DNA of 32,912 nucleotides from an uncultured Clostridia bacterium (GCA_947624455.1 CANQKL010000003.1:1-32912), one strand, 5' to 3'; positions 5,871-15,085 are shown, counted from the stretch's first letter. Notes: generated from the sequence alone by a model not told the origin. Numbers and translations are program-made.

Positions 5871-7625
5871 TCAGGAGAGGTCGATAACTCCGACAGGCAC
5901 ATCTTCTTTGCCGACGGCGGGAGTATCGTTCCAAACAGTGGTTTCGGTTCCGTCTACCTCGGGGAAGTCAGCGTCGGAAAAGTCGGGAGAATCGTTCTCG
6001 TTGAGCTGAGAGGTCATGCCGTTTATTCCGGTAGGCTCCACGCTGTCATTGAGGGGCTTTACGTCCTCTCCGTAGCCGCCCAGTACTATGACGCCGTCGC
6101 CGTTGCCCTTGACGGTCACATTATGCACCAGTATATCGCTGTCGTCATAACCGTCCTTTACCGCCACGGCCCGAAGGATGCAGCTGTATTCTACCTGAAT
6201 GGAGGAACGGTATACCGTGCCGTAGGTTCTGGGATCGGAGCCGTCCAGCGTGTAGAAGATCGTTGCGCCGCTGGTGCTGGTGCGGAGAGTGACGCGGGTG
6301 TAGTCGGTGTATTTAGTGTCGCTGGCGGTGGGAGTAGCGACCTTGCTGTTGTAACTGAGGGTGTAGGTCTCGACCTCGCTGGGAGCATAGCCCTTCTTAG
6401 CGGCCATGATCTTAAGCACGCAGTTGTTGGGAATGGTTATAGAACTGCCGGAGCTGACCTTTTTGTCTTTAGTTGTGGGATCGTCGCCATCGGTAGTATA
6501 GTAAATGTAAGAGCCGGAGGTGCCGGTGAGCTTTACCTTTTTATTGGTGGTACTGTTATAAGACGTCACCAGAGTCATGGTAATGGGGAACCGGGCCGGT
6601 TCGCTATCCTCATAGCCGCTCTTAACAGCGATAGCGCGGATGTAGGTGGTGCCGGGCTGATCTATGATTATGCCGCTGCTGGTATACTTGTAGTCGTCGA
6701 TCGTGGGAGTGCCGCCGTCAATGGTATAGTAGATCGTTGCTCCGCTGGTGGCAGACCGGAGAGTGACCTTTATACCGCCGTCAACAGCGGTCTGGGTGGC
6801 GGTGACCTCGGCGCAGGTGGGGCCGTTGATCTCGGCGGTGTAGACCCTGCTGGGAGCGTAGCCGGGCTTGCAAACTATGAGCTTAAGGGTGCAGGCCTTA
6901 GTTATCCTGATGCCGCTGGAAGTGTACTTCTTACAGCTGCCGGAGGCCTTGGCCACAGGATCGGAGCCGTCGGTGGTGTAATAGTAGGTGCAGTTACTGG
7001 AAGGCCCGCTGAGCTTCACGGTTGTGGTGCTGCCTGAAACGGTAGTGCGGGCGTCGGGCTTGCCGGTAAACTGGGGAATGTCCACATAGGCCACGGCCAC
7101 AGGGCTGTTCTGGTAGCTGCTGCGAACGGCTATGGCTTTTATGTAGCAGCTCTCACTTACCACGATGCCGCTGCTGGAGTATCTCTTGTCCGAGGTGGTG
7201 GGAGTGGAGCCGTCTGTCGTGTAATATATGGTGGAGCCGGAGGAGGTGATAGTCACCTTTTTGCCCCCGTCAACGTTGGTGGACTTAAAGGTGGGCGTGG
7301 CGGCCCGGGCCTTAGTCACGGTAACGGTGTAGTAGCCGACGGGACTGTATTCCCCGCCGTCGTAAGCCACGGCTCTTACCTCACAGGAGGAGGTGACCTT
7401 CACCGAGCTGGAATATTTCTTGCTGGAGGTGGTGGGGTCGCTGCCGTTGGTAGTGTAGTAAATTTTTGCGCCCTTAGAATCGCTTCTGAGGGTAAAGGTG
7501 GCGCTGCCGGTAGTGGTAGTCACAGAGATGTTGGGGGTTGAAACCGAGCTGTCTTCTGCCAAGGCGCAGACTGGCAATGCCAGTACCGTGACGGCAAAAA
7601 CAGCGGCGATCAGCTTTTTGATCAT
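5871..7625 (-). CDS. Secreted protein with six chitobiase C-terminal-like (CHB_HEX_C_1) repeats
   Basis: A 584-residue exported protein. Residues 1-23 form a signal peptide (MIKKLIAAVFAVTVLALPVC, then ALA). Six repeats of about 80 residues follow, each with the core IYYTTDGS-x-P and a later AIAVK-type strand; cores start near residues 56, 133, 214, 298, 374 and 456. This is the beta-sandwich domain seen at the C-terminus of chitobiase and in many clostridial surface proteins, where it is structural or carbohydrate-associated. No catalytic domain, SLH domain or sorting signal is visible. The last ~75 residues are acidic and low in complexity. The ribosome binding site AAGGAGAG precedes ATG 7625. 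A WalR-type box lies 134 bp upstream. The domain assignment is strong; the role (adhesin, wall scaffold or substrate binding) is open. Confidence 0.9.
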   Translation of the reverse strand: MIKKLIAAVFAVTVLALPVCALAEDSSVSTPNISVTTTTGSATFTLRSDSKGAKIYYTTNGSDPTTSSKKYSSSVKVTSSCEVRAVAYDGGEYSPVGYYTVTVTKARAATPTFKSTNVDGGKKVTITSSGSTIYYTTDGSTPTTSDKRYSSSGIVVSESCYIKAIAVRSSYQNSPVAVAYVDIPQFTGKPDARTTVSGSTTTVKLSGPSSNCTYYYTTDGSDPVAKASGSCKKYTSSGIRITKACTLKLIVCKPGYAPSRVYTAEINGPTCAEVTATQTAVDGGIKVTLRSATSGATIYYTIDGGTPTIDDYKYTSSGIIIDQPGTTYIRAIAVKSGYEDSEPARFPITMTLVTSYNSTTNKKVKLTGTSGSYIYYTTDGDDPTTKDKKVSSGSSITIPNNCVLKIMAAKKGYAPSEVETYTLSYNSKVATPTASDTKYTDYTRVTLRTSTSGATIFYTLDGSDPRTYGTVYRSSIQVEYSCILRAVAVKDGYDDSDILVHNVTVKGNGDGVIVLGGYGEDVKPLNDSVEPTGINGMTSQLNENDSPDFSDADFPEVDGTETTVWNDTPAVGKEDVPVGVIDLS

Positions 7626-7758
7626 ATTCCTTCTCTCCTTAAAACAAAGTTATTTCAGGCTGCAACTACAACCTGTAGTATTATATATGTTAAGTATAAC
7701 ACAATTTGTTGGAAAATGGAAGAGCTTTTTTTAATTGTAACTGTATTTTAAACTATAA

Positions 7759-7775
7759 TTTACAATTTGGTAACA
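7759..7775 (-). promoter_or_regulatory. WalR-type box between two divergent genes
   Basis: On the minus strand TGTTAC-CAAAT-TGTAAA, a full match to TGTWAH-N5-TGTWAH. It points toward the secreted repeat protein gene and lies ~75 bp upstream of a TATAAT-like -10 on that strand (7680-7685; no good -35 seen). It is also 35 bp upstream of the first -35 of the divergent activase gene. Confidence 0.5.
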
Positions 7776-7809
7776 AATCCTGGGACAAAAATAAAGTTGA
7801 CATTTTCCA

Positions 7810-7855
7810 TTGACTAAACTCGAAAATTGTGATATAATGCAAAGTGATATATAAT
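7810..7855 (+). promoter_or_regulatory. Two overlapping sigma-A promoters for the activase gene
   Basis: P1: TTGACT (7810-7815), 17 bp, TATAAT (7833-7838). P2: TTGTGA (7827-7832), 17 bp, TATAAT (7850-7855). The two -10 regions share the local repeat GTGATATA. P1 is close to ideal, so strong transcription is expected. The leader to the ATG is ~70-90 bases. Confidence 0.75.
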
Positions 7856-7933
7856 GTTTCAGGGTGATATAAGTCAGGAAAAGAACAGTGTTTTTATGGC
7901 TTTTATTCCCAATAAAAGGCATAAGGTGATAAG

Positions 7934-10831
7934 ATGCTTAAAATCGGCGTTGACGTCGGCAGCACAACTCTCAAGTGCGTTGTGCTGGACGAGAGCGACA
8001 GAATAGTTTACAAGGAGTATAACCGCCACTACAGCATGATAGTTGAAAAGACCGCAGAGCTGTTGGAGCGGGTGCGCGATATGTTCCCGGGAGACAGGGA
8101 AATGGGGCTGGCTGTTTCGGGCAGCGCGGGCATGGGAATGGCCGAGCGCGTCGGCCTCTCCTTCGTGCAGGAGGTCTATGCCACCCGCATTGCGGTAAAG
8201 AGGGCTGTGCCGGAGGCCGACGCCGTCATCGAGCTTGGGGGCGAGGACGCCAAGATCCTTTTCCTCAAGGGCGGGCTGGAGGTTCGCATGAACGGCAGCT
8301 GCGCCGGGGGAACAGGGGCCTTTATAGACCAGATGGCCACCCTTCTCGCCCTAAGTCCCTCAGACATGAACGAATACGCCAAAAAATACGAAAAAATATA
8401 CACTATTGCCTCTCGCTGCGGAGTTTTCGCCAAGAGCGACGTTCAGCCTCTGCTTAACCAGGGGGCAAAAAAGGAGGATATCTCCGCCAGTATTTTTGCC
8501 GCCGTGGTCAATCAGACCATCGCCGGTCTGGCCCAAGGGCGGGAAATCGGAGGCACGGTGGTATATCTGGGCGGGCCGCTGACCTTCATGGATCAGCTGA
8601 GAGCCGCCTTTGACAGGCAGCTTGGGCTTGAGGGGATCTGCCCCGAGAACTCCCTGTATTTTGTGGCGATGGGCGCGGCCCTGTCGCCTACGGTCAAGGC
8701 CGTCGATCTGGCCGCGACCGTAGAAAACGTGAAAAAACACTCCTCCACCGGAGAATATCGCAGCTGTCCGCCGCTGTTTAGGGACGAGGCTGAGTACGAG
8801 GTCTTTCGCGCCCGCCATGGCGCGGCGGCAATTCCGATGACCGACAATCCCGACCCCAAGGAGGCGTACCTTGGTGTGGACGCGGGCAGCACCACGCTCA
8901 AGGCCGTGGTGCTGGACGAAAACGGGGACATAATCCACGCCGACTATATGCCAAACAGCGGAAACCCCATTCCGCTGCTCAGGGACTTTCTGATGAAATT
9001 TCACGAGAAATACCCGAGGGTAAAGATAAGGGCCTCCGCCTCCACCGGTTATGGTGAGGAGATAACCAAAAACGCCTTTGGCTTTGACATGGGGCTTGTG
9101 GAGACTATGGCTCATTTTACCGCCGCGAAAAAGTTTGACCCCGATGTGGACTTCATCATCGACATCGGCGGCCAGGACATAAAATGCTTTAAGATACGGG
9201 GCGGAGCCATCGACAATATCTTCCTCAACGAAGCCTGCTCCTCGGGCTGCGGCTCATTTTTGCAGACCTTTGCGGGAGCTTTGGGCTACAGCATAAGCGA
9301 ATTTGCCCAAAAGGGGATCATGGCGGATAAGCCGGTGGACTTGGGTTCCCGCTGTACGGTGTTTATGAATTCCTCGGTCAAGCAGGCTCAAAAGGATGGG
9401 GCCGGCATAGAGAATATCTCCGCCGGACTCAGCATCAGCGTGGTCAAAAACGCCATATACAAGGTCATACGCGCCGTCAACGCGGACAGCCTTGGCAAAA
9501 ACATCGTGGTTCAGGGAGGCACCTTCCTGAACGACGCTGTGCTGCGGGCCTTTGAAATGGAGCTGGGCAGAGAGGTTGTCCGGCCAAACATCGCCGGTCT
9601 TATGGGCGCTTACGGGGCGGCCCTTTACGCGAAGGCCAACGCGCCCGAGACTTCGACGACCATCACTCCCGAGGGCCTCTGGGACTTTAAGCACGAGATC
9701 AGTTCGGTTACCTGCAACGGCTGTACGAACCACTGCCGTCTGACCGTAAACAGCTTTGGCGGCGGACGGCGGTTCATCGCCGGCAACCGCTGCGAAAAGC
9801 CCTTGAAAACTAAGAACAGTGGGGAAAAGCTTGATCTCTTTGAGTACAACCGCTCGCTCCTCGCGGCCTATGGGCCGAAGGACGGATCAAGGGGAACTAT
9901 AGGCATACCCATGGGTCTCAATATGTGGGAGCTGTACCCATTTTGGCACACATTTTTCACCAATCTGGGCTTTAAGGTCGTCCCGTCGCCCTCCAGCGAC
10001 AGGAGCCTGTACCTGTCCGGTCAGCACACTATCCCCTCGGATACGGTGTGCTTCCCGGCAAAGCTGGTACACGGCCACATCGACGCTCTTTTGAATATGG
10101 GAGTGGACGCTATATTTTACCCCTGTATGTCATATAATTTTGATGAGGGACTGTCCAGCAATCACTACAACTGTCCCGTGGTGGCCTACTATCCCGAGGT
10201 CATTCGGGCCAACGTCACCAATATGGGCAAAACCAGGTTCATCTATGACTATGTCGGCCTTCACCGGCCCAGAGATTTCGTAAAGTCCGTACATAAGATA
10301 CTTCTCCGGGAGTTCGGGGACTTTAGCCTTAAAGAGGTGCGCCGGGCTGCGGACGCGGCCTACGCCGAGTACCGCGCCCACATGGGCCGCATCGCCGCCA
10401 AGGGGCAAGAGTTTTTGAAACTGGCACGGGAGCGGAAGATGCCCGTAATAGTTCTCTGCGGCCGACCCTATCACCTTGACCCGGAGGTCAGTCACGGCAT
10501 CGACAAGCTTATATGCGACCTTGGGGCCGCCGTCATAACCGAGGACAGCGTCAGCCCCCTTGTGGAACCCTTTGAAACTCACGTCCTTAACCAGTGGACC
10601 TACCACGCCAGGCTTTACGCCGCCGCCAAGTGGGCGGCGGAGCAGGGCAACGATGTGAACGTGGTACAGCTTGTGTCCTTTGGCTGCGGAGTTGACGCCA
10701 TAACCGGCGACGAGGTTCGCCGCATCACCGAGGAAAAAGGCAAGATATACACCCAGATAAAGATCGACGAGATAACCAACCTCGGCACGGTCAAGATACG
10801 GCTGAGGAGCCTGTTCGCCGCCCTGCGGTGA
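7934..10831 (+). CDS. 2-hydroxyacyl-CoA dehydratase activase-like ATPase (tandem BadF/HgdC domains plus DUF2229-type domain)
   Basis: A 965-residue iron-sulfur ATPase of the HgdC/BadF group, which uses ATP to inject an electron into a partner dehydratase or reductase. Domain 1 (residues 3-255) opens with the ATP-loop IGVDVGSTTLK and carries the cluster cysteines Cys123 (GSCAGGTGAF) and Cys162 (SRCGVFAKSD). Domain 2 (312-570) repeats this: LGVDAGSTTLK, Cys435 (EACSSGCGSF) and Cys474 (SRCTVFMNSS). A CNGCTNHC motif (594-601) with Cys620 may bind another cluster, followed by a DUF2229/CoA-activase-like region to the end. In many Firmicutes these parts are fused with the next gene's product in one ~1,400-residue protein. 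The natural substrate of this long type is not established. Start ATG 7934 follows AAGGTGAT. Confidence 0.9.
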   Translation: MLKIGVDVGSTTLKCVVLDESDRIVYKEYNRHYSMIVEKTAELLERVRDMFPGDREMGLAVSGSAGMGMAERVGLSFVQEVYATRIAVKRAVPEADAVIELGGEDAKILFLKGGLEVRMNGSCAGGTGAFIDQMATLLALSPSDMNEYAKKYEKIYTIASRCGVFAKSDVQPLLNQGAKKEDISASIFAAVVNQTIAGLAQGREIGGTVVYLGGPLTFMDQLRAAFDRQLGLEGICPENSLYFVAMGAALSPTVKAVDLAATVENVKKHSSTGEYRSCPPLFRDEAEYEVFRARHGAAAIPMTDNPDPKEAYLGVDAGSTTLKAVVLDENGDIIHADYMPNSGNPIPLLRDFLMKFHEKYPRVKIRASASTGYGEEITKNAFGFDMGLVETMAHFTAAKKFDPDVDFIIDIGGQDIKCFKIRGGAIDNIFLNEACSSGCGSFLQTFAGALGYSISEFAQKGIMADKPVDLGSRCTVFMNSSVKQAQKDGAGIENISAGLSISVVKNAIYKVIRAVNADSLGKNIVVQGGTFLNDAVLRAFEMELGREVVRPNIAGLMGAYGAALYAKANAPETSTTITPEGLWDFKHEISSVTCNGCTNHCRLTVNSFGGGRRFIAGNRCEKPLKTKNSGEKLDLFEYNRSLLAAYGPKDGSRGTIGIPMGLNMWELYPFWHTFFTNLGFKVVPSPSSDRSLYLSGQHTIPSDTVCFPAKLVHGHIDALLNMGVDAIFYPCMSYNFDEGLSSNHYNCPVVAYYPEVIRANVTNMGKTRFIYDYVGLHRPRDFVKSVHKILLREFGDFSLKEVRRAADAAYAEYRAHMGRIAAKGQEFLKLARERKMPVIVLCGRPYHLDPEVSHGIDKLICDLGAAVITEDSVSPLVEPFETHVLNQWTYHARLYAAAKWAAEQGNDVNVVQLVSFGCGVDAITGDEVRRITEEKGKIYTQIKIDEITNLGTVKIRLRSLFAALR

Positions 10832-10839
10832 CAGGGGCA

Positions 10840-10926
10840 ACGGGAAATGCGGCGGCTTTGAGACGGGCCGCCCTGAGCCGGATAGTGACTTGGCTTGAAA
10901 ATATTTTCCAGTACTTCATTTCCCGT
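10840..10926. repeat. Inverted repeat in the gap between the two activase-system genes
   Basis: ACGGGAAATG (10840-10849) is the perfect complement of CATTTCCCGT (10917-10926), enclosing a smaller GGCGGC/GCCGCC stem. There is no T-tract. It could fold in the intercistronic RNA and tune the ratio or stability of the two messages. Confidence 0.4.
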
Positions 10927-10967
10927 CCCAATTTCCAACTCTCGAAAGTTCCTTACAGGAGGCGCCT

Positions 10968-12287
10968 ATGGAAAGAACCCTGTTCACGAAAGAAATGAAG
11001 GATGCGGGCTACACCATCCTCATTCCCGATATGTGTCACATACACTTTAAGATAATAAAAGAGATAATGCACAACTACGGCTATAACGCCGAAATACTGT
11101 ATAACACAGGCCAGGGCGTGGTGGACGAGGGATTGAAGCACGTCCACAACGACACCTGTTATCCGGCGCTTCTGGTGATCGGTCAAATGATAGACGCTTT
11201 AAAGAGCGGCAAATACGACATTCACAAGGTGGCGCTGCTCCTGCCTCAGACCGGCGGGGGCTGCCGGGCTTCCAACTACATATCTCTGCTGCGTAAGGCT
11301 CTCACGGCCATGGATTGGGGCTTCATTCCCATTATATCCCTTAATTTCAGCGGACTGGAAAAGTCGCCGGGCTTTAAGCTCACCGTCCCCTTTATCCGCC
11401 AGCTTCTGGCGGCGGTGGTCTACGGCGATCTGCTGATGCTGCTGGACAATCAGGTCAAGCCTTATGAAATAAACCGGGGCGACAGCGCCGCCTGCGTGGA
11501 AATGTGGGTGGAAAGGCTGGGCCGCACCTTCCGGGAAAATAAGGGCTTGTCCGCCAGGGAACGCCGGGCCGCCCTCAAGGCCATCGTGGACAGCTTCGCC
11601 CGTATACCCATGAAGAAAGAAAAGAAAATTAAGGTCGGCATAGTGGGAGAAATATACGTAAAATACGCGCCTCTTGGAAATAATAATCTGGAAGACTTCC
11701 TTTATGAGCAGGGCTGCGAGGTAATGCTGGGCGGGCTTATCGACTTTGCCCTCTATTGTACGGACACGCCCATCGACACAATAAATATTTACGGCGGCAA
11801 CGCCCTTCTCAAGGACGGCTACCGTCTGGCGGAAAGCTATCTTTCGTCTTTGAAGGACGAGATGATAGAGGCGGTGAAGCAAAACAGCGATTTTACCCCG
11901 CCTTCCTCCTTCAAACACCTTAAGAGCAAGGCCGACGGCGTGATAGGCACCGGCTGCAAAATGGGGGAGGGCTGGCTCCTGACGGCGGAAATAATGGAGC
12001 TGGTGGAGCTGGGCTATTCTAACGTCATCTGCGCCCAGCCCTTCGGCTGCCTGCCCAATCACATTGTGGGCAAGGGCATGATCCACAAGATAAAGGGCAT
12101 CGCTCCCAGCGCCAACATCGTACCCATAGACTATGACCCAGGCGCCACAAGGGTAAATCAGGAAAACCGCATTAAGCTGATGCTGGCCGTTGCCCAGGAG
12201 GAGCTGGACGGCGACGGCGGCGACAAAATTTATGATGAAAGCAAATCGGGGATCGGCAGCGAGAAGTTAGTAATGAGTAACGAGTAA
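10968..12287 (+). CDS. 2-hydroxyglutaryl-CoA dehydratase-like subunit (COG3581-type)
   Basis: A 439-residue cytoplasmic protein of the HgdB-related group that normally forms the C-terminal part of the fused activase protein. It shows the family's conserved cysteines: Cys in IPDMCHIH, NDTCYPALL, GGGCRASNY, GTGCKMGEGW and CAQPFGCLPNH; some of these should hold an iron-sulfur cluster. Start ATG 10968 has a good AGGAGG site at 10957-10962. It follows the activase gene by 136 bp with no clear terminator, so the two are probably one operon and act as partners. The last ~35 residues are less conserved-looking. Class is confident; substrate unknown. Confidence 0.85.
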   Translation: MERTLFTKEMKDAGYTILIPDMCHIHFKIIKEIMHNYGYNAEILYNTGQGVVDEGLKHVHNDTCYPALLVIGQMIDALKSGKYDIHKVALLLPQTGGGCRASNYISLLRKALTAMDWGFIPIISLNFSGLEKSPGFKLTVPFIRQLLAAVVYGDLLMLLDNQVKPYEINRGDSAACVEMWVERLGRTFRENKGLSARERRAALKAIVDSFARIPMKKEKKIKVGIVGEIYVKYAPLGNNNLEDFLYEQGCEVMLGGLIDFALYCTDTPIDTINIYGGNALLKDGYRLAESYLSSLKDEMIEAVKQNSDFTPPSSFKHLKSKADGVIGTGCKMGEGWLLTAEIMELVELGYSNVICAQPFGCLPNHIVGKGMIHKIKGIAPSANIVPIDYDPGATRVNQENRIKLMLAVAQEELDGDGGDKIYDESKSGIGSEKLVMSNE

Positions 12288-12459
12288 TAAATTTCAGCGC
12301 GGACTTGTTCTTGTTACGACGCCCTTGGATTTGATGGGGCCGTTTCGGCGTCAAAACGGTACTCTTTTAAAGAAAATTATCGCGCCAATAACGCCGCAAG
12401 GGCGTTTATACAGTTCTGGAGCTGTGAAAAAAGCTTCAGCGACAGGGAGGAATACGAAA

Positions 12460-13143
12460 ATGGAAAAAACGATACTCATTGTTGACGACGAGGCTCCTAT
12501 CGTGGATATGCTAAAGTTCAATCTGGCCAAGGCGGGCTACAAGACTATGGCCGCCTATGACGGACGGACGGGGCTTGAACTGGCCACAACGAAGAAGCCG
12601 GATCTGATATTGCTTGACGTTATGCTGCCCAAGATGGACGGCTTTGAGGTCTGCCGCAAAATTAGAGAGGCGGACAGGGACGTACCCATTCTCATGCTCA
12701 CCGCCAGGGAGGAGGAGATAGATAAGGTCTTTGGCCTGGAATCCGGAGCCGACGACTATATCACAAAGCCCTTCTCCATACGCGAATTGATGGCCCGGGT
12801 AAAGGCCAACCTCCGCCGCGGGGCCGAACCCTCCGACGCGAGGATAATAAGCATAGATTCCCTTGAAATAAACACCGGACTGTACGAGGTGAAAAAGAAC
12901 GGCGTTCCTGTGGAACTCACGCTTCGTGAATTTGAGCTGCTCAAATTCCTGGCCAGTCAGCCGGGACGCATTTTTTCCCGCGAAATGCTGCTGGAAAAGG
13001 TCTGGGGATACGAGTATTTTGGAGATGTGCGGACAGTGGACGTGACTGTGCGCCGTCTCCGCGAAAAGGTGGAGGACAATCCCGCCGCGCCTGAGCGCAT
13101 AATGACCAAGCGCGGAGTGGGGTACTACTATAACAAGGATTAA
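12460..13143 (+). CDS. walR: Response regulator WalR (YycF), OmpR family
   Basis: DNA-binding response regulator of the WalRK system, which controls cell-wall hydrolases and wall homeostasis in low-GC Gram-positives. The 227 residues hold a receiver domain with Asp9/Asp10, phosphoacceptor Asp53 (ILLDVMLPKMDG), Thr81 and Lys103 (YITKPF). A C-terminal winged helix follows (ELTLREFELLKFLA to VDVTVRRLREKVED and RGVGYYY). The open frame runs upstream to 12325, but ATG 12460 starts the family-like MEKTILIVDDE and has an AGGGAGG site at 12444-12450. walK follows after 34 bp, so they form one operon. The assignment to WalR and not PhoP rests on the yycH/yycI-like genes nearby. Confidence 0.9.
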   Translation: MEKTILIVDDEAPIVDMLKFNLAKAGYKTMAAYDGRTGLELATTKKPDLILLDVMLPKMDGFEVCRKIREADRDVPILMLTAREEEIDKVFGLESGADDYITKPFSIRELMARVKANLRRGAEPSDARIISIDSLEINTGLYEVKKNGVPVELTLREFELLKFLASQPGRIFSREMLLEKVWGYEYFGDVRTVDVTVRRLREKVEDNPAAPERIMTKRGVGYYYNKD

Positions 13144-13177
13144 ATAGCAAAGATTAAAGCACAGGGCGGCGCGGAAG

Positions 13178-14956
13178 ATGTTCAAAAGTATCCAATGGAA
13201 AATAATAGCGATATTTCTCCTGCTTACCATTTCGGTCATGATAGTGGTAGGCACATTTCTCCTGCAAAATATTTCCACCTATTATTTGGAGGACTTTCGC
13301 ACTACCATGTCCGAGCAGGTGTTCAGCAGCCGTATGATAAACGACCTTACCGTGGCCGCCGGCAGGGAGGAGCCGGTGGCTGAGATGAAGTCGATTTTGG
13401 ACGTGTTCTCCCTGAGAATGGGGATCGACTCCTACCGTAACTACTACATTCTGGACGGCAAAAACTGCCGCGTCCTTGACCGCAGCGACCCCCAGGGAGG
13501 GGCCTTCTCCACCACGCCCAATATCGTCACCGCCATGGCGGGCATGACCGGCGACAATATCGACCGAGATACGGAATATATGGACTACGCGGTACCCATC
13601 ATGCCCGACGGACAGGTGGAGTACATAATCAGCGTTCGGGACACTAAGGAGGAGGTCTACGAGGTCACACGCAATATCTTTGTCAACATTCTCTGGGCCA
13701 TACTGTTCGGCCTGCTCATCAGCCTTGTGCTAGGCTTTGTGCTTTCTCGGACCATAATTGCACCTATCCTGACCCTTCAGTATAGGGCCGAGGCCATGGC
13801 CGAGGGCGATTTCAACCACAGGATAGAGGTTCAGTCCAGGGACGAGATAGGCCGCCTGACGATGGCGTTCAACACTATGGCCGCCCAGATCGAAACCAAT
13901 ATGGAGGACATAGCCGCCGAAAAAAATAAGGTGGAGACCGTGCTGCTGCACATGACCGACGCTATAATCGCCTTTGAGAGCAGCACTGGCAGGGTAATTC
14001 ACGAAAATCCCGCCTGCGTCAACGTTTTGGGCGACTGTGCCGACAGAACCTTTGACGAAATATTTGACGGCCAGCTGCGGCTTGACGTAAACATGAGCCG
14101 GGTCCTCAACCTGGAGGAGGGCCAGTCTATGGAGTTCGACGCGGAGATAGAGGGCAAAAACTACCGAGTTTGTTTTGTACCCTTTAACGCTGAGAATGTG
14201 TTCTCCTCGGGAGTGGTCGTGGTGTTCAGGGACGTGACCCGACAGTTGAAGCTGGAACGGTCCCGACGGGAATTTGTCGCCAACGTGTCCCACGAGCTGC
14301 GCACGCCCCTTACCACTGTTAAGGGCTATGCCGAGACTATAATTGATATGGAGGAGGACGAGGGCCGCGGCGACGGCCCTACGGCTGGCTTTGCCAAGGT
14401 CATCGACAACGAGGCGGATCGCATGACGCGCCTGGTCAAGGACCTTTTAACACTGTCCCAGCTGGACAGCGAAAAGCAGCAGCTCAACTGCACCTCCTTC
14501 GACCTTATGGAGCTGACCGAAAGCGTCACCCAAAAGTTGACGATGAACGCCCGATCTCACGGCCATACCCTCAGCTTTATCCCTCGTAGCGCCCCCTTCT
14601 CCTTCTTCGGGGACAGGGACAGGATAGAGCAGGTCATCACCAACATCGTTTCAAACGCCGTCAAGTACACTCCCGACGGCGGCAAGATAGATGTGGAATG
14701 TGGCAACGACGGACAAAACGCGCTCATACCCCGGGAGGATCTGCCCCACATTTTCGAGCGTTTTTATCGGGTGGACAAGGCCCGCAGCCGTCAGAGCGGC
14801 GGTACAGGGCTGGGGTTAGCCATTGCCCGGGAGATAGCTCAGCGTCACGGGGGCGACATATCCATAGAAAGCCATATGCCCGAGGGAACTCAGGTGTCCA
14901 TAGTCCTGCCCATGTACCGGGAAAACCCCGAGGCGGAGAGGCCGATAGTGGTCTGA
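13178..14956 (+). CDS. walK: Sensor histidine kinase WalK (YycG), lacking the G1 ATP-binding box
   Basis: Membrane sensor kinase partner of WalR, 592 residues. A first membrane helix (residues 8-29), an extracytoplasmic PAS-like sensor, a second helix (~170-192), a HAMP domain (LSRTIIAPI to FNTMAAQIE), a cytoplasmic PAS domain, then the dimerisation domain with His372 in SHELRTP. The catalytic domain has the N box (NIVSNAVKY from 489), F box (FERFYRVD) and G2 box (GGTGLGLAI from 541). However, between GGKIDVE and IPREDLPHIF about 11 residues are missing compared with Bacillus WalK, exactly where the D-x-G-x-G (G1) motif belongs; the junction is near 14718-14730 and the frame stays open. This should weaken ATP binding unless it is an assembly error. 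The divergent C-terminal tail is short. Confidence 0.93.
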   Translation: MFKSIQWKIIAIFLLLTISVMIVVGTFLLQNISTYYLEDFRTTMSEQVFSSRMINDLTVAAGREEPVAEMKSILDVFSLRMGIDSYRNYYILDGKNCRVLDRSDPQGGAFSTTPNIVTAMAGMTGDNIDRDTEYMDYAVPIMPDGQVEYIISVRDTKEEVYEVTRNIFVNILWAILFGLLISLVLGFVLSRTIIAPILTLQYRAEAMAEGDFNHRIEVQSRDEIGRLTMAFNTMAAQIETNMEDIAAEKNKVETVLLHMTDAIIAFESSTGRVIHENPACVNVLGDCADRTFDEIFDGQLRLDVNMSRVLNLEEGQSMEFDAEIEGKNYRVCFVPFNAENVFSSGVVVVFRDVTRQLKLERSRREFVANVSHELRTPLTTVKGYAETIIDMEEDEGRGDGPTAGFAKVIDNEADRMTRLVKDLLTLSQLDSEKQQLNCTSFDLMELTESVTQKLTMNARSHGHTLSFIPRSAPFSFFGDRDRIEQVITNIVSNAVKYTPDGGKIDVECGNDGQNALIPREDLPHIFERFYRVDKARSRQSGGTGLGLAIAREIAQRHGGDISIESHMPEGTQVSIVLPMYRENPEAERPIVV

Positions 14957-15085
14957 TAGCGGCTGGGATGGGCAGAGGTGGCCAGAAACTCCCAATTTGC
15001 GGTAAAAATCCCCTCCCAGGCAGGAACCCCTCGCATGGTAAAATATGGTAAAAGTCCGACGACTGTAAACAACAATTAACGTGGA

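Noticed and set aside
5844..7037. 397-codon plus-strand frame over the six-repeat protein gene
   Set aside because: Antisense to a protein with clear signal peptide and repeats; its own sequence is a low-information Gly/Val/Ala run.
12288..12459. Possible further copy of the dispersed repeat before walR, because of a shared ACGCCCTTGGA
   Set aside because: The match is only 11 bases and the hairpins there (6-bp stems) are weak; no linker or end motif of the repeat is present.
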